A DNA stretch of 64,000 bases from Euborellia annulipes. Taxonomy: Eukaryota; Arthropoda; Insecta; Dermaptera; Anisolabididae. Of the stretch, positions 12,060 through 24,798 are shown in pieces. Both the position numbers and the translations under genes were made by a program. The stretch lies in assembly GCA_023213315.1 (NCBI GenBank), contig JAKCPI010028249.1:1-64000 (forward strand), written 5' to 3'. The notes under the pieces were generated by a model. That model was not told the origin of the DNA. It ran no database searches and worked only from the letters and a program-made list of their open reading frames with translations. The first letter of the stretch is position 1. Every line of letters starts with the position of its first letter.

Positions 12060-12180
12060 ATAATACAAGCGGTAAAGCCCGCCAAAGGCACTTGCCAGGG
12101 GCTGCGTTCCCTGGACCCTCTTGCTCGCCTTCGGCGAGCAATTGCAAAATTTTAAAGTTTTAAATTTCCTTCTCTCACTT
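12060..12180 (+). repeat. GCCCGCC repeat (possibly Helitron-like), copy 1
   Basis: AAGCCCGCC, ACTTGCCAGGGG, CTTGCTCGCC and GAGCAATTGCAAAATTT occur in that order, with homologues at 41354 and 43243 and a partial one at 22054. The GC-rich start recalls Helitron/Helentron termini, but no CTRR end was confirmed. Confidence 0.5.
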
Positions 12181-12253
12181 CACTTCCTGTAACTCTGGCC
12201 AATCAGCGAGAGAACAGGCACGTACACAAAGGGACAGGAAGTCAGTGTTTAGC

Positions 12254-12257
<4 letters not shown>

Positions 12258-12289
<32 letters not shown>
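12258..12289. repeat. (AT)n microsatellite
   Basis: An uninterrupted TA dinucleotide tract of about 32 bases follows TTTAGCGCTT. Confidence 0.9.
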
Positions 12290-12291
<2 letters not shown>

Positions 12292-13640
12292 TTTATGATA
12301 AAGACGGTCAATATGGCTTTATTCAATCGATTGATTCAATCTTTTGATCAAAATGATTGACCGTCTATGACTTAATTATTCATTCAAGCCCCCGTAAAAA
12401 AAATTTCTACTATTTATCCTTTAATTTAGGATTACAAATAAAAATAAAATATATGTCAGTAGGACAAAAAAGAACAAACTATCTTATTAAAAAATTTTAT
12501 TATTTAATTTTTTTAAATCTAGTTCTGAGGTTAGATGTTTATTTTGAATGTCGTCTTAATAATGAATAGGACTTGAACAATGCGTGGAGATATTCTCTCC
12601 ATTATCACCTCACAATCTAATCTCTACTAAAAGCTGTAAAGATACCAACTGTCAAACTGAAACATTTCTCACAATAAAATGTAGCATCTCAGGGAATAAA
12701 ATTCTTTATTAACCCTTAAAAAACGGAGACGCTGTGTAGTAAAATGAAATTTTATATAAGGAATTCAAAATAATATATTCTTCAGATGAATGTATTATAG
12801 AATAAATATTATAATAATTTGGTCGGTCGTTTTGGGAAAATGTAAATGTCAAAACAATTTGACAAAAATAAAATATTTTTCTTTACAAAAAATATTTTTC
12901 CTTTCCATGAGAATAAAAGACACTTTTATCTTTAGCTCGTCACATCTGATGCTAATTCTACACTCAGAGGGGTGGGGGCAGGATGGCTATATCCCCGGAG
13001 TCCGGGCCCTCCGAGGGGTAAAATTATTATAAAATACTAAAAAATCATTTTCATTGTTAAAAATCCTATAATTTTATGAAATCTTTACTCGGAATAATTA
13101 ATAATAGGCCAGGAAAGAAGAAATTTTTAAAAAAAGAGATCCAAATCTAAAAATAAAAATTTTATTTATTCAGGCGTATTATGTAAATTATTTTGGACAA
13201 TATTCAATAAATAAAGTGAGTGAGCTTTCGGCAAATCTTACTTCTCTGATTGAACATTTCAATTCCTCTTTTGGCAAACAAGTAAATACCGTCTTAGCCT
13301 CTTCTTCCCTTTTTATCCTTTTTTCTTTTATTATAGAAAGTATATAGAATTGTCAGTTTTTGATAAATATGATATATTTGTAAAATTACTTCAGTATAAA
13401 TTGCTAACAAAAAAGTTGCAGAAATAATAAGCTCTAAAAATTGTTGCTATCAAATGAAATTCCAATTCAATTGATTTAAAATTTCTAAAAATAATTAATT
13501 AAAGTTGAATTCATAAATAATATTAATAAAAATAAATTTTTACTCCGGCCGCTTTCAGAATTCCAGAAAAGTAAAAAGTGACAGGGAATGATTGATATGT
13601 AGTCTTCCCCTTCCTTAGAGGTTTATATATTAGAAAAATC
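12290..13640. other. AT-rich noncoding stretch
   Basis: No gene was recognised. A short GC-rich inverted repeat (CAGAGGGGTGGG ... CCCTCCGAGGGG) at about 12965-13018 is the only notable feature. Confidence 0.4.
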
Positions 13641-14236
13641 TGGTGTGATGGTCGCACAGCACACAACTTTCTCTTACCTTCAGAAATCGAAAGTTGTGTT
13701 CTGTGCTTGACACACTAGATTTTTTGTGTCGACACATATTTAGTTTCTGACAGTATGGTACATAAATCTGAGAAAATATTTATATTTTACTACCGTGACA
13801 ACCATTTCTCCTATCTTTCCTATGAAGTACAAGAGTAAAGTGGTCTTCAGAAGATTTCAATGGCAAAATAAGAATATACATTTTAAAGAGCATAAAAAAA
13901 AATAATTGATTTTAGAATTTTAATCAAAATCTTTGGAGCGAATTTTGAGAAAATCGAAAAAAACTGAAAAAGTACATCAGTAAAGTACTAGTACTCTTTG
14001 GCCGATTTTGTTCAAAAGCTTTGTGTCACATGCCACGGGGATACCTAACTTAAATATAAAATTTCAACTTCCTAGCTCTTTTCGTTCTTGAGATATTTTG
14101 TTCACAGACAGACAGACAGACCATGTCGCGAAAATTCTGGGAACCTCAAAACGTGTATATCCATCAAAATCTCGACATCAAATTTTTGACATGAATCCAA
14201 TATATTAACATATATAGAGGTAAGAGAAAGTAAAAG
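13641..14236 (-). repeat. F1 repeat, full copy
   Basis: It is complete from the AATCTGGTGTGAT hairpin end through AAAGTGGTCTTCAGAAGA, CAGTAAAGTACTAGTACT and the (CAGA)n tract to GAGGTAAGAGAAAGTA. Confidence 0.85.
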
Positions 14237-15399
14237 AGGAAGCGAGTTAGAAAAAGTTTTTTTTTTTTAATTTCCCTTTATGCTACTGAGGCTATTTAGT
14301 GTTGCCGATGGCAACCAGGTGACGTTCCACACGCCGGTTGGGAAGCATCGTCCAGATCGTCCAACTACCCTCCCTTCACCTCAAAAAGCTTTTCTGCCTT
14401 CTATCATGTTCTTAGAAAATTAAGACAACATTCTTCAAATTTTCCTAAATAATTAGAAAAACTGTAACCCAACATCGTGGAGTTTAATTATGAAAGGGCA
14501 AATGATTGTAATTAGAAAACATATCTCTCTCTTTCTCTCTTTAGATGGGAACTACATTAAGGATTAAGTAAGAAAAGGAAGGGGGTGGAATTAAATATTT
14601 TGGCGAAATAGAGACTAGCTAATGCGAGGGTTCGTTAGAGGCGATTTCGAGTGTGGTTACAATGAGCATAGGTAGGTAATAAAAAGCAAATGTGTGAGTA
14701 TGGCACTCTGGTTAAGTTCAATATACCAAGACACGGAGACAAATAAAAAATCTAAAAGGTTAAAAGAAAAAAAATCACTTAGAGATCGTTAATTTGAAGA
14801 GACCGAGGTTTCATTATACCAATAGGAACGAAGTTTATTTTACTAAAGAGCTTTTACTCTTATAGATATATTGTTCTTTTAGAGATCATGTAAAATTTGC
14901 GTGCTATTTGCTTAAAAATAGCTTAATTTTAAAGTAATAGTTTCCACTAAAGCCTTGAGTTTTGTCATTGTCTGATTTTATATTGCCGTTGGAATATATT
15001 AATTAAATTTATTTTTGAACTGAGAAATAAAAACTTTAAAAGAAAATAAGTTTATGGAATTCCAAAACCTTTTTATATTTAGTGAATGGGAACGATGCGG
15101 GCGATAGGGGAGGGAAGAGGTTGAATGAAGGACATCACTTAAAAGTTAAATCAAAGTTCCAAAAAGTTTTTTAAACTTCCCAAAACGTCAATGGTCACTC
15201 AAAAGAGCCTCTAAAGTAGAAAATATTTTTAAAAGATCTCTAAAAAAAAACTATTTCAATTTATTTATAAATTTGTGATATTTTGGATAAAAGGAGAAGG
15301 AGTAGGAATATTTAGAGTATAGAGTAAAATATTCCTCTTACTGATCCCTTATCTTTTAACCAAACCAGAATCATCTAATATGAATTGGCTAGGGCAGGT
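14237..15399. other. Noncoding stretch with a short GC-richer patch
   Basis: The patch 14285-14400 is richer in GC than its neighbours, but no reading frame on either strand gave a recognisable domain. The rest is AT-rich and featureless. Confidence 0.35.
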
Positions 15400-15905
15400 A
15401 TTATTACCCACACAGAGAATTGCAGATCAACCCGGATTTACCATGGCTACATGTAAACTCTACTCAAAGAGAGGATCATAGCCCGCGCAAATCAAAGGTG
15501 GCTAGAAGAAAACGACAATTATGGGCAGAATATAGTCTCAAGCGAACCAAACACGGGAGAGACTCTATAGCCAGGGTAGTAACTGTACTCGCCGAACACT
15601 GACTGGCAGGAAAGCATGCCAGAAGAATGCGGATTCCATCAAACAATTTCTGCAGAGTATGCTCAGATGAAGACGAGGAGGAGACGGTCGTCCATTACCT
15701 GCTCTGATGCACTCTAGAAGAAACCCATTAGGGAAGTCCTTCTATGATAATCTAGCAGATTTAAGATCAACTGATGTCAGGGATCTTATGAAATTCATAA
15801 ACCGCTCCGGATTGTTTAAGAAGCATCGGTAAAGGAGAGGGAACAGCCTCTCCGTGCTATCACAAAGGGTCTAGTTGGCCATAGTGTGTTCCTTCTCTGA
15901 ACCTA
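15400..15905 (+). mobile_element. Non-LTR retrotransposon 3' relic with CCHC
   Basis: Decayed R1/Jockey-type ORF2 end. Pieces in shifted frames read VLAEH, LAGKHARRMRIPSNNFCRVC, DEDEEETVVHYLL, then a stop and Cys: a C-X2-C ... H-X4-C knuckle with an internal stop. It is followed by a decayed tail. Confidence 0.65.
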
Positions 15906-16017
15906 ACCTAATAAATTGCTGACCCCTATTCATATAGATTGCTATTCAGAAAGATTCCTCTTTAGTCATTGAAAAAAAAAACACAAAATTAAAGTATTTT
16001 TTGAGATAGGATATATA

Positions 16018-16270
16018 TCCCTGACATCAGCTGATCTTAAATCCGCTAGATTATCATAAAAGGACTCACCTAATGGGTTTCTTCTAGAGTGCATCAGAGC
16101 AGGTAACAGATGACCGTCTCCTCCTCGTTTTCATCTGAGCATACTCTGCAGAAATCGTTTGATGGAATCCCCATTAAACTGGCATGCTTTCCTGCCAAAA
16201 TCCAAAACTATTCCCCTGACCAGATGCTAAGGAACTGTTCAATAGACCAGTTGAAATTTTATTTTTGGTA
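16018..16270 (-). mobile_element. Second copy of the same LINE relic, inverted
   Basis: The minus strand matches 15590-15790 closely (CCATCAAACGATTTCTGCAG, GAGTATGCTCAGATGAAAAC). It forms an inverted pair with the relic at 15400-15905, separated by about 200 bases of unrelated sequence. Confidence 0.6.
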
Positions 16271-17480
16271 TGTGACAATGGAATTTAAAAAAATTAATTT
16301 CTACCAAGAGAAAAGACTTTAAATGCAACTATTCCCAAATGTTTGTTTTGCTAAATATAAAATTCCACATTTATAAATCGAATTTTTTCAGGTATTGTCT
16401 ATATAAACATATATTTATTTAGGCCTAGATTATTATCATCAAAAAATATACATATCCTCAAGGCAAATAAAATTTCATATCAACACAAAGCCTTTTATTT
16501 ATTGGAAAAAAAGGCCTGAACTCTCGATAGAAGAGAGAAAGGGAATTTCATGAATGGGTATTAAAAATCTTGACATATTTTGATTAAAAACCAATTGAGA
16601 ATAATAGGAAAAATTTTACCAAAAAAAAAAAAAAAAAAAAACTTTCCCAATCCCTTTATCTGACAAATATCATGTGATTCAAGTGAAGTTGTAGAATAAT
16701 AATTTACTTTGCTTGGGAATGTGTGTTGGATGGAAATCCAATTTAAGATTCTGTGAGATAACAGGAAGAGAGAAATAAAAAATTCAAAATATCATTAAAT
16801 ATTTAGTGATTCTAGAGCAAATAGGAATCAAATATTTAAAAGGTTTTAAAAGTCATATTTAAAAAGAATATATTTTGTTTTGCCTCGCTATCTATCTTTT
16901 CAACTCTTTGATATAATAAAAATTTAATACTATTGTCAAATGACCTATTTGAGCAAAAACAATGGTAGGAAATAAAAAGAAATCACAATTAGTGATCGAT
17001 CACAAATCGAATAGCAATAATTGTTTTAAGAATTATAAACAAAATAACGAGAAAAGAAAAGCTTCAGTGAAATTGTTATCAAATTATAAATAAAAATGCA
17101 GGTATTATGGATATATAGGCCTTATTTTAGTCTTTATTTTGATCTGTGACAAGATACGAACTAAATCTAAGCAATAAATCGAAACAAAGAAGACCTAATT
17201 TATTTCTGGAATGTGGTTATCAAGTGAGGGACCCATAGGGTGGTTTTTTTTGCCACTATTTTCGGAGCGAAATGTAATACCCGGAAAAAGTGGCCCACCC
17301 ACAAGGACATTACAAATATAATTTTTTTTTTCATATCGGACAATATCTTCTATGAGAATTTTTACTCAAAGTTTCAAAATTTCGACTGAAAATCCCAAAA
17401 TTGTCATTAAGTTTATAGTTGGATTATAAAGCGACCATATTTTTTGATAACGAGATATCATTTGCTGACATTCTATGCTT
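16271..17480. other. AT-rich noncoding stretch
   Basis: It contains a poly-A tract at about 16620-16640 and nothing else recognisable. Confidence 0.4.
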
Positions 17481-17484
17481 CAAA

Positions 17485-17605
17485 ATGCCAGTTATATTGG
17501 TATCCAAAAGGTTTAAATAAAATCATCGGACTGCCTGGGTCCGAACCCGCGACGTTCAGTATAGAAGGTAGGCACGCTACCAACTACACCAAGCCCGGGG
17601 TATAT
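17485..17605 (-). mobile_element. SINE-A, tRNA-like head only
   Basis: CCGGGCTTGGTGTAGTTGGT and GGGTTCGGACCC appear on the minus strand, so A and B boxes are present. The 3' part is missing. Confidence 0.7.
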
Positions 17606-17616
17606 GAATTTTAATC

Positions 17617-19332
17617 TAAAAATCTGGTGTGACTGGCGCACAGCACACAACTTTCTCTTACCTTCGGTAATCGAAAGTTGTGTACTGTGCTTGTCCACCA
17701 GATTTTTTGTGTCGACATGTATTTAGTTTCCGACAGTAGGGTACAATTGAATTCAAGATGTAAAAATCTGGTGTGACTGGCGCACAGCACACAACTCTCT
17801 TACCTTCGGTAATCGAATGTTGTGTACTGTGCTTGTCACACCAGATTTTTTGTGTCGACATGTATTTAGTTTCCGACAGTACGGTACATTCGATTTTCAA
17901 GATGTAAAATTTATAAGTATGACAAAATATTTATATTTTGTTACCATGGCAACCATTTCTCCTATCTTTTCTATGGAGAACAAGAGTAAAGTGGTCTTCA
18001 GAAGATTTCAATCACAAAATGAGAATATACATTTTAAAGAGCATCTAAAAAATAATTGATTTTTGAATTTAAAAAAAATCGTTGGAGCAAATTTTGAGAA
18101 AATCGAAAAAAACTGAAAAAGTACATCAGTAAAGTACTAGTACTCTTTGGCCGATTTTGATTAAAAGCTTATTTTTCCGGTCCCGGGGGTGTTTAACTTA
18201 AATATAAAATTTCAACCTCGTAGCTCAATTCCTTCATGCTTAAAATTGAACACACACACACACACACACACACCCACCCACCCACCCACACACACACACA
18301 CAGACAGACCATGTCGCGAAAACCACTTTTTGGATTCAGGGGACCTCAAAACGTGAAGATCCATCAAAATCTCGACATCGAATTTTTGACATGAATCCAA
18401 TACTTTCTCTCTATATATATATTACATATATACATAGGTAAGAGAAAGTAAAATTTATAAGTATGGGAAAATATTTATATTTTGATACCATGGCAACCAT
18501 TTCTCCTATCTTTTCTATGGAGTACAAGAGTAAAGTGGTCTTCAGAAGATTTCAATCACAAAATGAGAATATACATTTTATAGAGAATCTAAAAAATAAT
18601 TGATTTTTGAATTTAAAAAAAATCGTTGGAGAAAATTTTGAGAAAATCGAAAAAAACTGAAAAAGTGAATCAGTAAAGTGCTAGTACTTTTGGTCGATTT
18701 TGTTCAAAAGCTTCGTGTCACGTCCCATGGGGGTGCCTAACTTAAATATAAAATTTCAACTTCCTAGCTCTTTTCGTTCTTGAGATATTTTGTTCACAGA
18801 CACACACACAGACACACAGACAGACACACACACAGACAGACCATGTCGCGAAAACCACTTTTTTGGATTCAGGAGACCTCAAAACGTGAAGATCCATCAA
18901 AATCTCGACATCGAATTTTTGACATGAATCCAATACTTTCTCTCTATATATATATTACATATATACATAGGTAAGAGAAAGTAAAAAGAAAAAGATTTAT
19001 ATTCTGTTACCATGGCAACCATTTCTTCTCTTTCCTATGAAGTACAAGAGTAAAGTGTGCTTCAAAAGACTTTAAGGGCAAAATGAGAAAAAAATAATTG
19101 ATTTTTGAATTTTAAACAATTTTGGTTTAAGAGTCTGTGTGCCTAACTTAAATATAAAATTTCAATCCGGTAGCTCAATTCCTTCATATTAAAAATCGTT
19201 ACACACAGACAGACAGTGGACTCAGGGGACCTCAAATCATGTATATCCATCAAAATCTCGACCTCGAATTTCTTATATGTCGCAATTCTTTCTCTCTCTA
19301 TATTTCATATATAGGGTAAGAGAAAGTAAAAA
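17617..19332 (-). repeat. F1 tandem block: doubled hairpin head and three bodies
   Basis: Two consecutive copies of the AATCTGGTGTGACTGG hairpin head (17622-17760, 17764-17905) are followed by three F1 bodies, ending near 18450, 18985 and 19332, each at GTAAGAGAAAGTA. Head-to-tail arrangement of a transposon-like unit is unusual. Each body carries its own CA or CAGA tract. Confidence 0.8.
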
Positions 19333-19479
19333 AAGTCCTTTTATTTCTCCATCAATTTCATCTTTATTTCTATATTATATCTTTATGAGAAAAAGGAAAC
19401 GGAGTGTCTTTTCATTTTTCTTCATTTATATATTTACAATTAGTCTTAGGCTGAAATAAGAATAACTCAGGAAAACACT

Positions 19480-19605
19480 GCTTGTGGCGCCATAACTTGT
19501 AGCGTCACGGCCTTTGACGTCACGGCTTGTAACGCGACATGCTCATAGACGAACGAGAAAATTTGAGGCGATCAAATAAAAGTTCCACTTTAAAAAATAA
19601 AAATA
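19480..19605 (-). repeat. F2 repeat, terminal fragment
   Basis: It contains the CRE-unit array and the TTTTATTTGATCGCCTC end on the minus strand. The AT-rich body is absent. Confidence 0.65.
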
Positions 19606-22050
19606 ATCTATGTAATTAATAATTTATTATATTTCTTTCTCCTTAGGACATACTGAAATTCTCTGTCAAATTATAAAAAGAAATAATTTAAAATGGAAAA
19701 GGAACAACTCCAATATCACAACATTCTTTTATTCACTGCATCTTTAGAAAATTTATGGAAAAGAAGGTAATATTTTTATCATTTATTCCCTCAGAATGAT
19801 GCTTTTTTATTATTTATGCCTTAGATCAAAACAGGACACTGTCTAAATAAATGCGTTATATAGTCAGAAAAGGCATTTCTTTGTAAGCGTTACTGCCTGG
19901 GCCTGTCTTGATCTTTTGAAATGCAATGGAATCGACGTTGCCTACCGCTCGCTTTACTCATATATAAATAAATAAACACAATGTAGACAACGGCATGTTT
20001 AAATCAATTTTAAAAAACAAAAAAAAAAAAAGTGGAAGGGAAATAACAAAAACAACCTAGAAGGAAATATAAGCGAATATGCTAATAAATGTTTATGCAA
20101 AGCAAGAGAAAAGATATTTCTCTTTTTTATGAAAGAAACAATATTTAGAATTCATAAAAATTAAACAGATTTATATATCAGTCAGCCCAGTGATTAATTA
20201 AGTCGATTTTTGTCCAAAATATTAATGCCCAGTTGCACCAACATATCTCAGGGCCCCCGGGGCTGAATTTCGGACTTTCGCCACTTTGATTCTCAGCAGG
20301 CGATATATATAATCTAATTAGATATTATAAAGGCAGAGAATAGAATAAAAACAACTAAAGGTTTTTTTTCCCCCAAGTTGTGCATATGTGCCATTCACAA
20401 TTGCCTTTAACTTCTTTTCCAGTTGTTTTTTTTTAGGCCATATAGACTTTAATCGATAGTAACCAAGTCATTTATTTATATTAATTGATTTAAATAAATT
20501 ATCATCAGATTATACAAAATAGGGACGTCCACCTCTTGTTCCTTAAAGTTATCAATATTGACATTGTCACTTTCTCTAGACAATCCGCAGGGGCAAGAGG
20601 GAGGAAGGGGCTTCTCTAGTTAATTAATAAACCAGAATTTTTGCAGATTTACTTTCAACTCAGTTTAAAATCTTTGTTATTACTAATTATAGCTGGTAAT
20701 ATGTAGATTAAAGGTTTCTGGATTTCTGCAATGAGCAGCAGCTAGTAGTTTTTTCAATTTATTTACTAATAATTATGTGCCCGGGTCGAAGTTTATATTA
20801 ATTATTAATTAATGAAGGGCTAATTTTAAAATATTTTACAGGCCTGTGGGTCATAGTTTAGACTTTATGATTAGTTTCACTTTCTGAACCCTTGGGACAT
20901 TTAGTGTTTTACCCCATATCACCATATATATTAATATAGACCTATTATTTCACTATCTACATTATTAAATGGACCCTGTTATGCAATAGTGTGTCAAGCG
21001 CCAAAAAAAAAATTAAAAATTGAGTTAAGCACGGAATATTGTTTCAAATGCTATAATTAATAGTATTTTTTATGAAATATGTCCTAAAAAAATTTATATT
21101 TAATGTTACTTGCACAATTGACAACAAAAATTATATATAATTCAATGAAAACAAAAAACTTTAATGTTGATTTTCTCAAAACTCGATGTTTGGTCTTTGA
21201 CACACCATTGCATAACAGGGTCCAAATATCGTTGTCTACCAGGGGGCTTGTTCCTCGGAGACACCATCAAATTGGTAAACTTTTTTCAAATTGGTTTCTA
21301 TTTTTTTGCCTAAAATTTCCAACAAACAACATCATTTGTTAAATTTCCAACTATCCTATCCAAGTCTTCGACAAGATGAATATATTTTTAAAAGTTAGTA
21401 GGCACAAGAAACCACAATTAGAGTCATAAATTTTGTATCGATTTATTTGTTAAACACTAAAATTACGAAGTCGATAAAGTTTATTTTTGCTTTCGAAAAG
21501 AGCTGTTTAACTTTCCACGAATTGTAATTTTGGGATTGAAATACTGAATAGCCAGTTGATAATAATATTAATTACAAAATAAATGTCGCCACCACACAAA
21601 AAAAAAAAAAAAAAATTAACTATCGCCTCTTTCCCCATTTAAAAATTAATTCGTAAACTTTTCCATCCCCGTTCAAATGAATGATTAAATCAAAATAATA
21701 CTTGCTTTTTATTACGGAAATTGAAACTTATTCAAGCATACTTATTTGGGTTTCCTACCTACACATTGTTTTAAGAATAAATAATAAATCAGAATTTTAA
21801 ATTATTTTCGTCTCTCTGTCTTCAAAGAGTTAACTCAAGTATATTTGACCTGCATTGTTCAGGCAGGTGTTCCCTTGTGAGTTATCTGACAAGAATAATG
21901 AGAAAATATGGAAAGGCAAATATTTTATTCGAAATGTTTGCTTGAACTTATTAAGATTTTTGCCTCGAAAACAAAAGATTATATTTTTCAACAAAAAAAA
22001 AAAAAAAAATTTAAATATTTAATTTACTTTTTGAGGAGGTTATTTTATTA
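19606..22050. other. AT-rich noncoding stretch
   Basis: No gene or element was recognised. Homopolymer runs are common. Small ORFs lack features. Confidence 0.4.
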
Positions 22051-22053
22051 ATA

Positions 22054-22110
22054 ACTAGTCGCAAAGCCCGCCTCCGGTGGGCAAGTCTGTTGCAAATTTG
22101 GGATATTTCT
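22054..22110 (+). repeat. GCCCGCC repeat, fragment
   Basis: CTAGTCGCAAAGCCCGCCTC resembles the start of the GCCCGCC family copies elsewhere in the window. Confidence 0.35.
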
Positions 22111-22198
22111 TGTTGCAATTCAAGTGTTAAGATGTTAAAGAAGGATCTTGAGTTCAAGCGAGGGTACCGACTGGGCACAGGACAAAAGGGTCTATTTA

Positions 22199-22320
22199 CA
22201 GTGGTGTAGCGAGGGAGGGGCAATCATGCCCCGGGCGCTACTCAAAAAGGGGCGCCAAATGACAAAAACCACAAAACAAAAAATTCCTGGATAATTTTTA
22301 TTTTTAGTCATACCCCTAAT
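22199..22320. mobile_element. hAT-type left end (unpaired)
   Basis: CAGTGGTGTAGCGAGGGAGG followed by a G/C-rich segment is a typical hAT terminus. No matching right TIR was found nearby, so the element is truncated. Confidence 0.45.
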
Positions 22321-22989
22321 GCACACACTACGTCACCAAAAGTCACCCGCGCCTTGAAACATGTGTGCACTACAATTAGAATCAATATAATTCAAGGCTC
22401 GTGTTGATCGTGTGTACCGGAGGACTAAAACTTAATTTTCCTCATGAAATTCACATTATATAATCTCAGATCGATTTTGCAGTTTTCAAGTTTCATAAAA
22501 GAACTCCAACTTCACTCTATTTTTTTTTTCTTTTTTATTCCTATTAAATATCTCCCTGAAAAGATTATAATTTATTATTCACCTATTTTTATGTAAACAA
22601 CAAAAACTTTGCCATGACTATAAGTTTAAATAAAAAAAAAAAGTCAACGGCAATTTTTCAAAGTGATATAAATTTTCAACAAAATATTCTCTTCTTCCGA
22701 AATAATAGGGCATCTAAAATACGGTTCATTCTTATATCCAGATTAATATTTTTCTATGTGACATCCCTTGTCAAGCATTTTAAGGGAAATATATCAAATA
22801 TTTAAAGGGCCAATTTGAAAATTTTCCTTAAATTATGAATAAAGAAGATAAGAAAGAACATTTCCTTTTTTTTCTATAGTGATTATAATAACTTAACAGT
22901 AAAAATAGAATGTATTATTAGAAGTTATAAATTTTTGAAACTTCCTTTTTTCTTTTAATAACTTTCGTTCGTTAATCGGAGAGTAAAAT

Positions 22990-23482
22990 ATTACTTGTGA
23001 CGAAAGCCATTTTTTTTTCTTTTTAAAGTGGAACTTTTATTTGATCGCCTCAAATTTTTTCGCTCTTCTATCAGCATGTCGCGTTACAAGCCGTGACGTC
23101 AAAGGCCGTGACGCTACTAGCCATGACGTCACAAGCCGTGACGATAAAAATAGGAAAGTTGAAATTTAATATATATGACGAATTATAAAAAAATAATTGT
23201 GAGATTTAATTATTCAATTTTTAAATTGATAAAATATAATTTTTAAATAATTTAAAATGATTCAAATCTTCACTTACTAAATAAATATTGTTCTCAGTTT
23301 TTAACATGCGTCTATTGATTTCCCATTTTCCAATTATTAAGTTAAGATTAAAAACGCGATTTTAATACTCTTAATTGAATAATTTTCTGAAAATTTTCAG
23401 TTTAACGCCTACGATTCGAAAAAAAAAGTTTCACTTGCATCGTGCTTTCATAAAACCACACAATGATTTTTCATTTGTTTTT
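22990..23482 (+). repeat. F2 repeat, full copy
   Basis: It is complete from AAAGTGGAACTTTTATTTGA through four CRE-type units (23086-23142) and the ATATATATGACGAATTAT body to ACCACACAATGATTTTT. Confidence 0.8.
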
Positions 23483-24215
23483 TTTTTATTAAAACTTTGT
23501 TTTAAGTTAATTCGAGGTTCTTTATAAGTGCGAGCTCTTCTTTTTTATTAACTCCAGGGGCTTTTCAGCCACAAAACGACCAAAAATACAACTAGTTTTT
23601 TTTCTTTCAATAACCCTGCTATATTCTTTCTAATTAAATTCTATTTATTTCCAGCAGGCCTTTTCAACGAAATCAATCAATCTATTCTAAGAACGATGTT
23701 GAAATTCTGGAGGAACTATTTTTAATTCGGAAAGGAGGATTATAAAAAATCTCCTCAGGGTGGCATTAAAATTTTTATGTAAATAAAACAAATCGTTATA
23801 AAGTCAGAAGGTCTTTATTAAAAACTTCTACTATTCGAAGGACCAGCGCCTAGAACGGCAGATAGGGGGAAGGAAGGCTGCAGGAATAAATCACGGACCC
23901 TTTAAACTTCTACCTAATGAAGAAAAATTAAAATTATTTTCAATAGATTGCTCAAGAAAAAGAAAATATTTATAAAGATTTTTTCCCCATTGAAGGTCAT
24001 ATATTGCATTAAAATTAATAAACATGGATTGGGAGGGGGTCAATCTCTCGATCGCCCTGCCAAAGTTTTGTTTTTGGAACTAGATTTTAAGGATTTTTTA
24101 TTACACTTTTAGTAACTATTATATAAAAATAAAAAAAAATAATCTGTCCACTCAACAAAATAATTTCTTAAATATTCTTCCTCAAATTTGTTTAAAATTA
24201 GTAATATTTTTAATT
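23483..24215. other. AT-rich noncoding stretch
   Basis: Nothing was recognised. Confidence 0.4.
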
Positions 24216-24798
24216 TTTACTTTCTCTTAACTATATATTTATAAATATAGAGAGAAAGGTTTCATGTCAAAAATTCGATGTCGAGATTTTGATGGATATA
24301 CACGTTTTGAGGTCCTCTGAGTCCAAAAAAGTGATTTTCGCGTCTGGGTTCAATTTAAAGCATGAAGGAATTGAGCTAGGGGTTGTAATTTTATATTTAA
24401 GTAAGGCATCCCCCTGAGAGGTGGAAATAAGTTTTTAATCAAAATCGATCAAAAAGTACTAGTACTTTACTGATGCAATTTTTTTCGATTTTCTCAAAAT
24501 TCGCTTTAACAATTTTGATTAAAATTCATAAATCAATTATTTTTTAGAAGCTCTTTAAAATGTATATTCTCATTTTGCTCTCAAAAGTGTTTCAAACACA
24601 CTTTACTCTTGTACTTCAAAGGAAAGATGGAAGAAACAAGGTAACAAAATACTGCTCTGCTTATGAATTTTACATTTTGAATTCTAATATATCGGCGGAA
24701 ACTAAATATATATCAACACAAAAAATCTGCTGTTCAAGCACAAAACACCAAAGGTAAGAGAAAGTTGTGTGCTGTGCGACCAGTCACACCAGATTTTA
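24216..24798 (+). repeat. F1 repeat, near-complete copy
   Basis: It runs from TTTTTACTTTCTCTTAAC through the TCGAGATTTTGATGGATA and AGTACTAGTACTTTACTG blocks to the AAGGTAAGAGAAAGTTGTG hairpin and CACACCAGATTTT end. Confidence 0.8.

Noticed and set aside
18212..18400. Repeated peptides such as DVEILMDLHVLRSPESKK in several places
   Set aside because: They are translations of the same noncoding F1 block, with frames broken by microsatellites; not a protein family.
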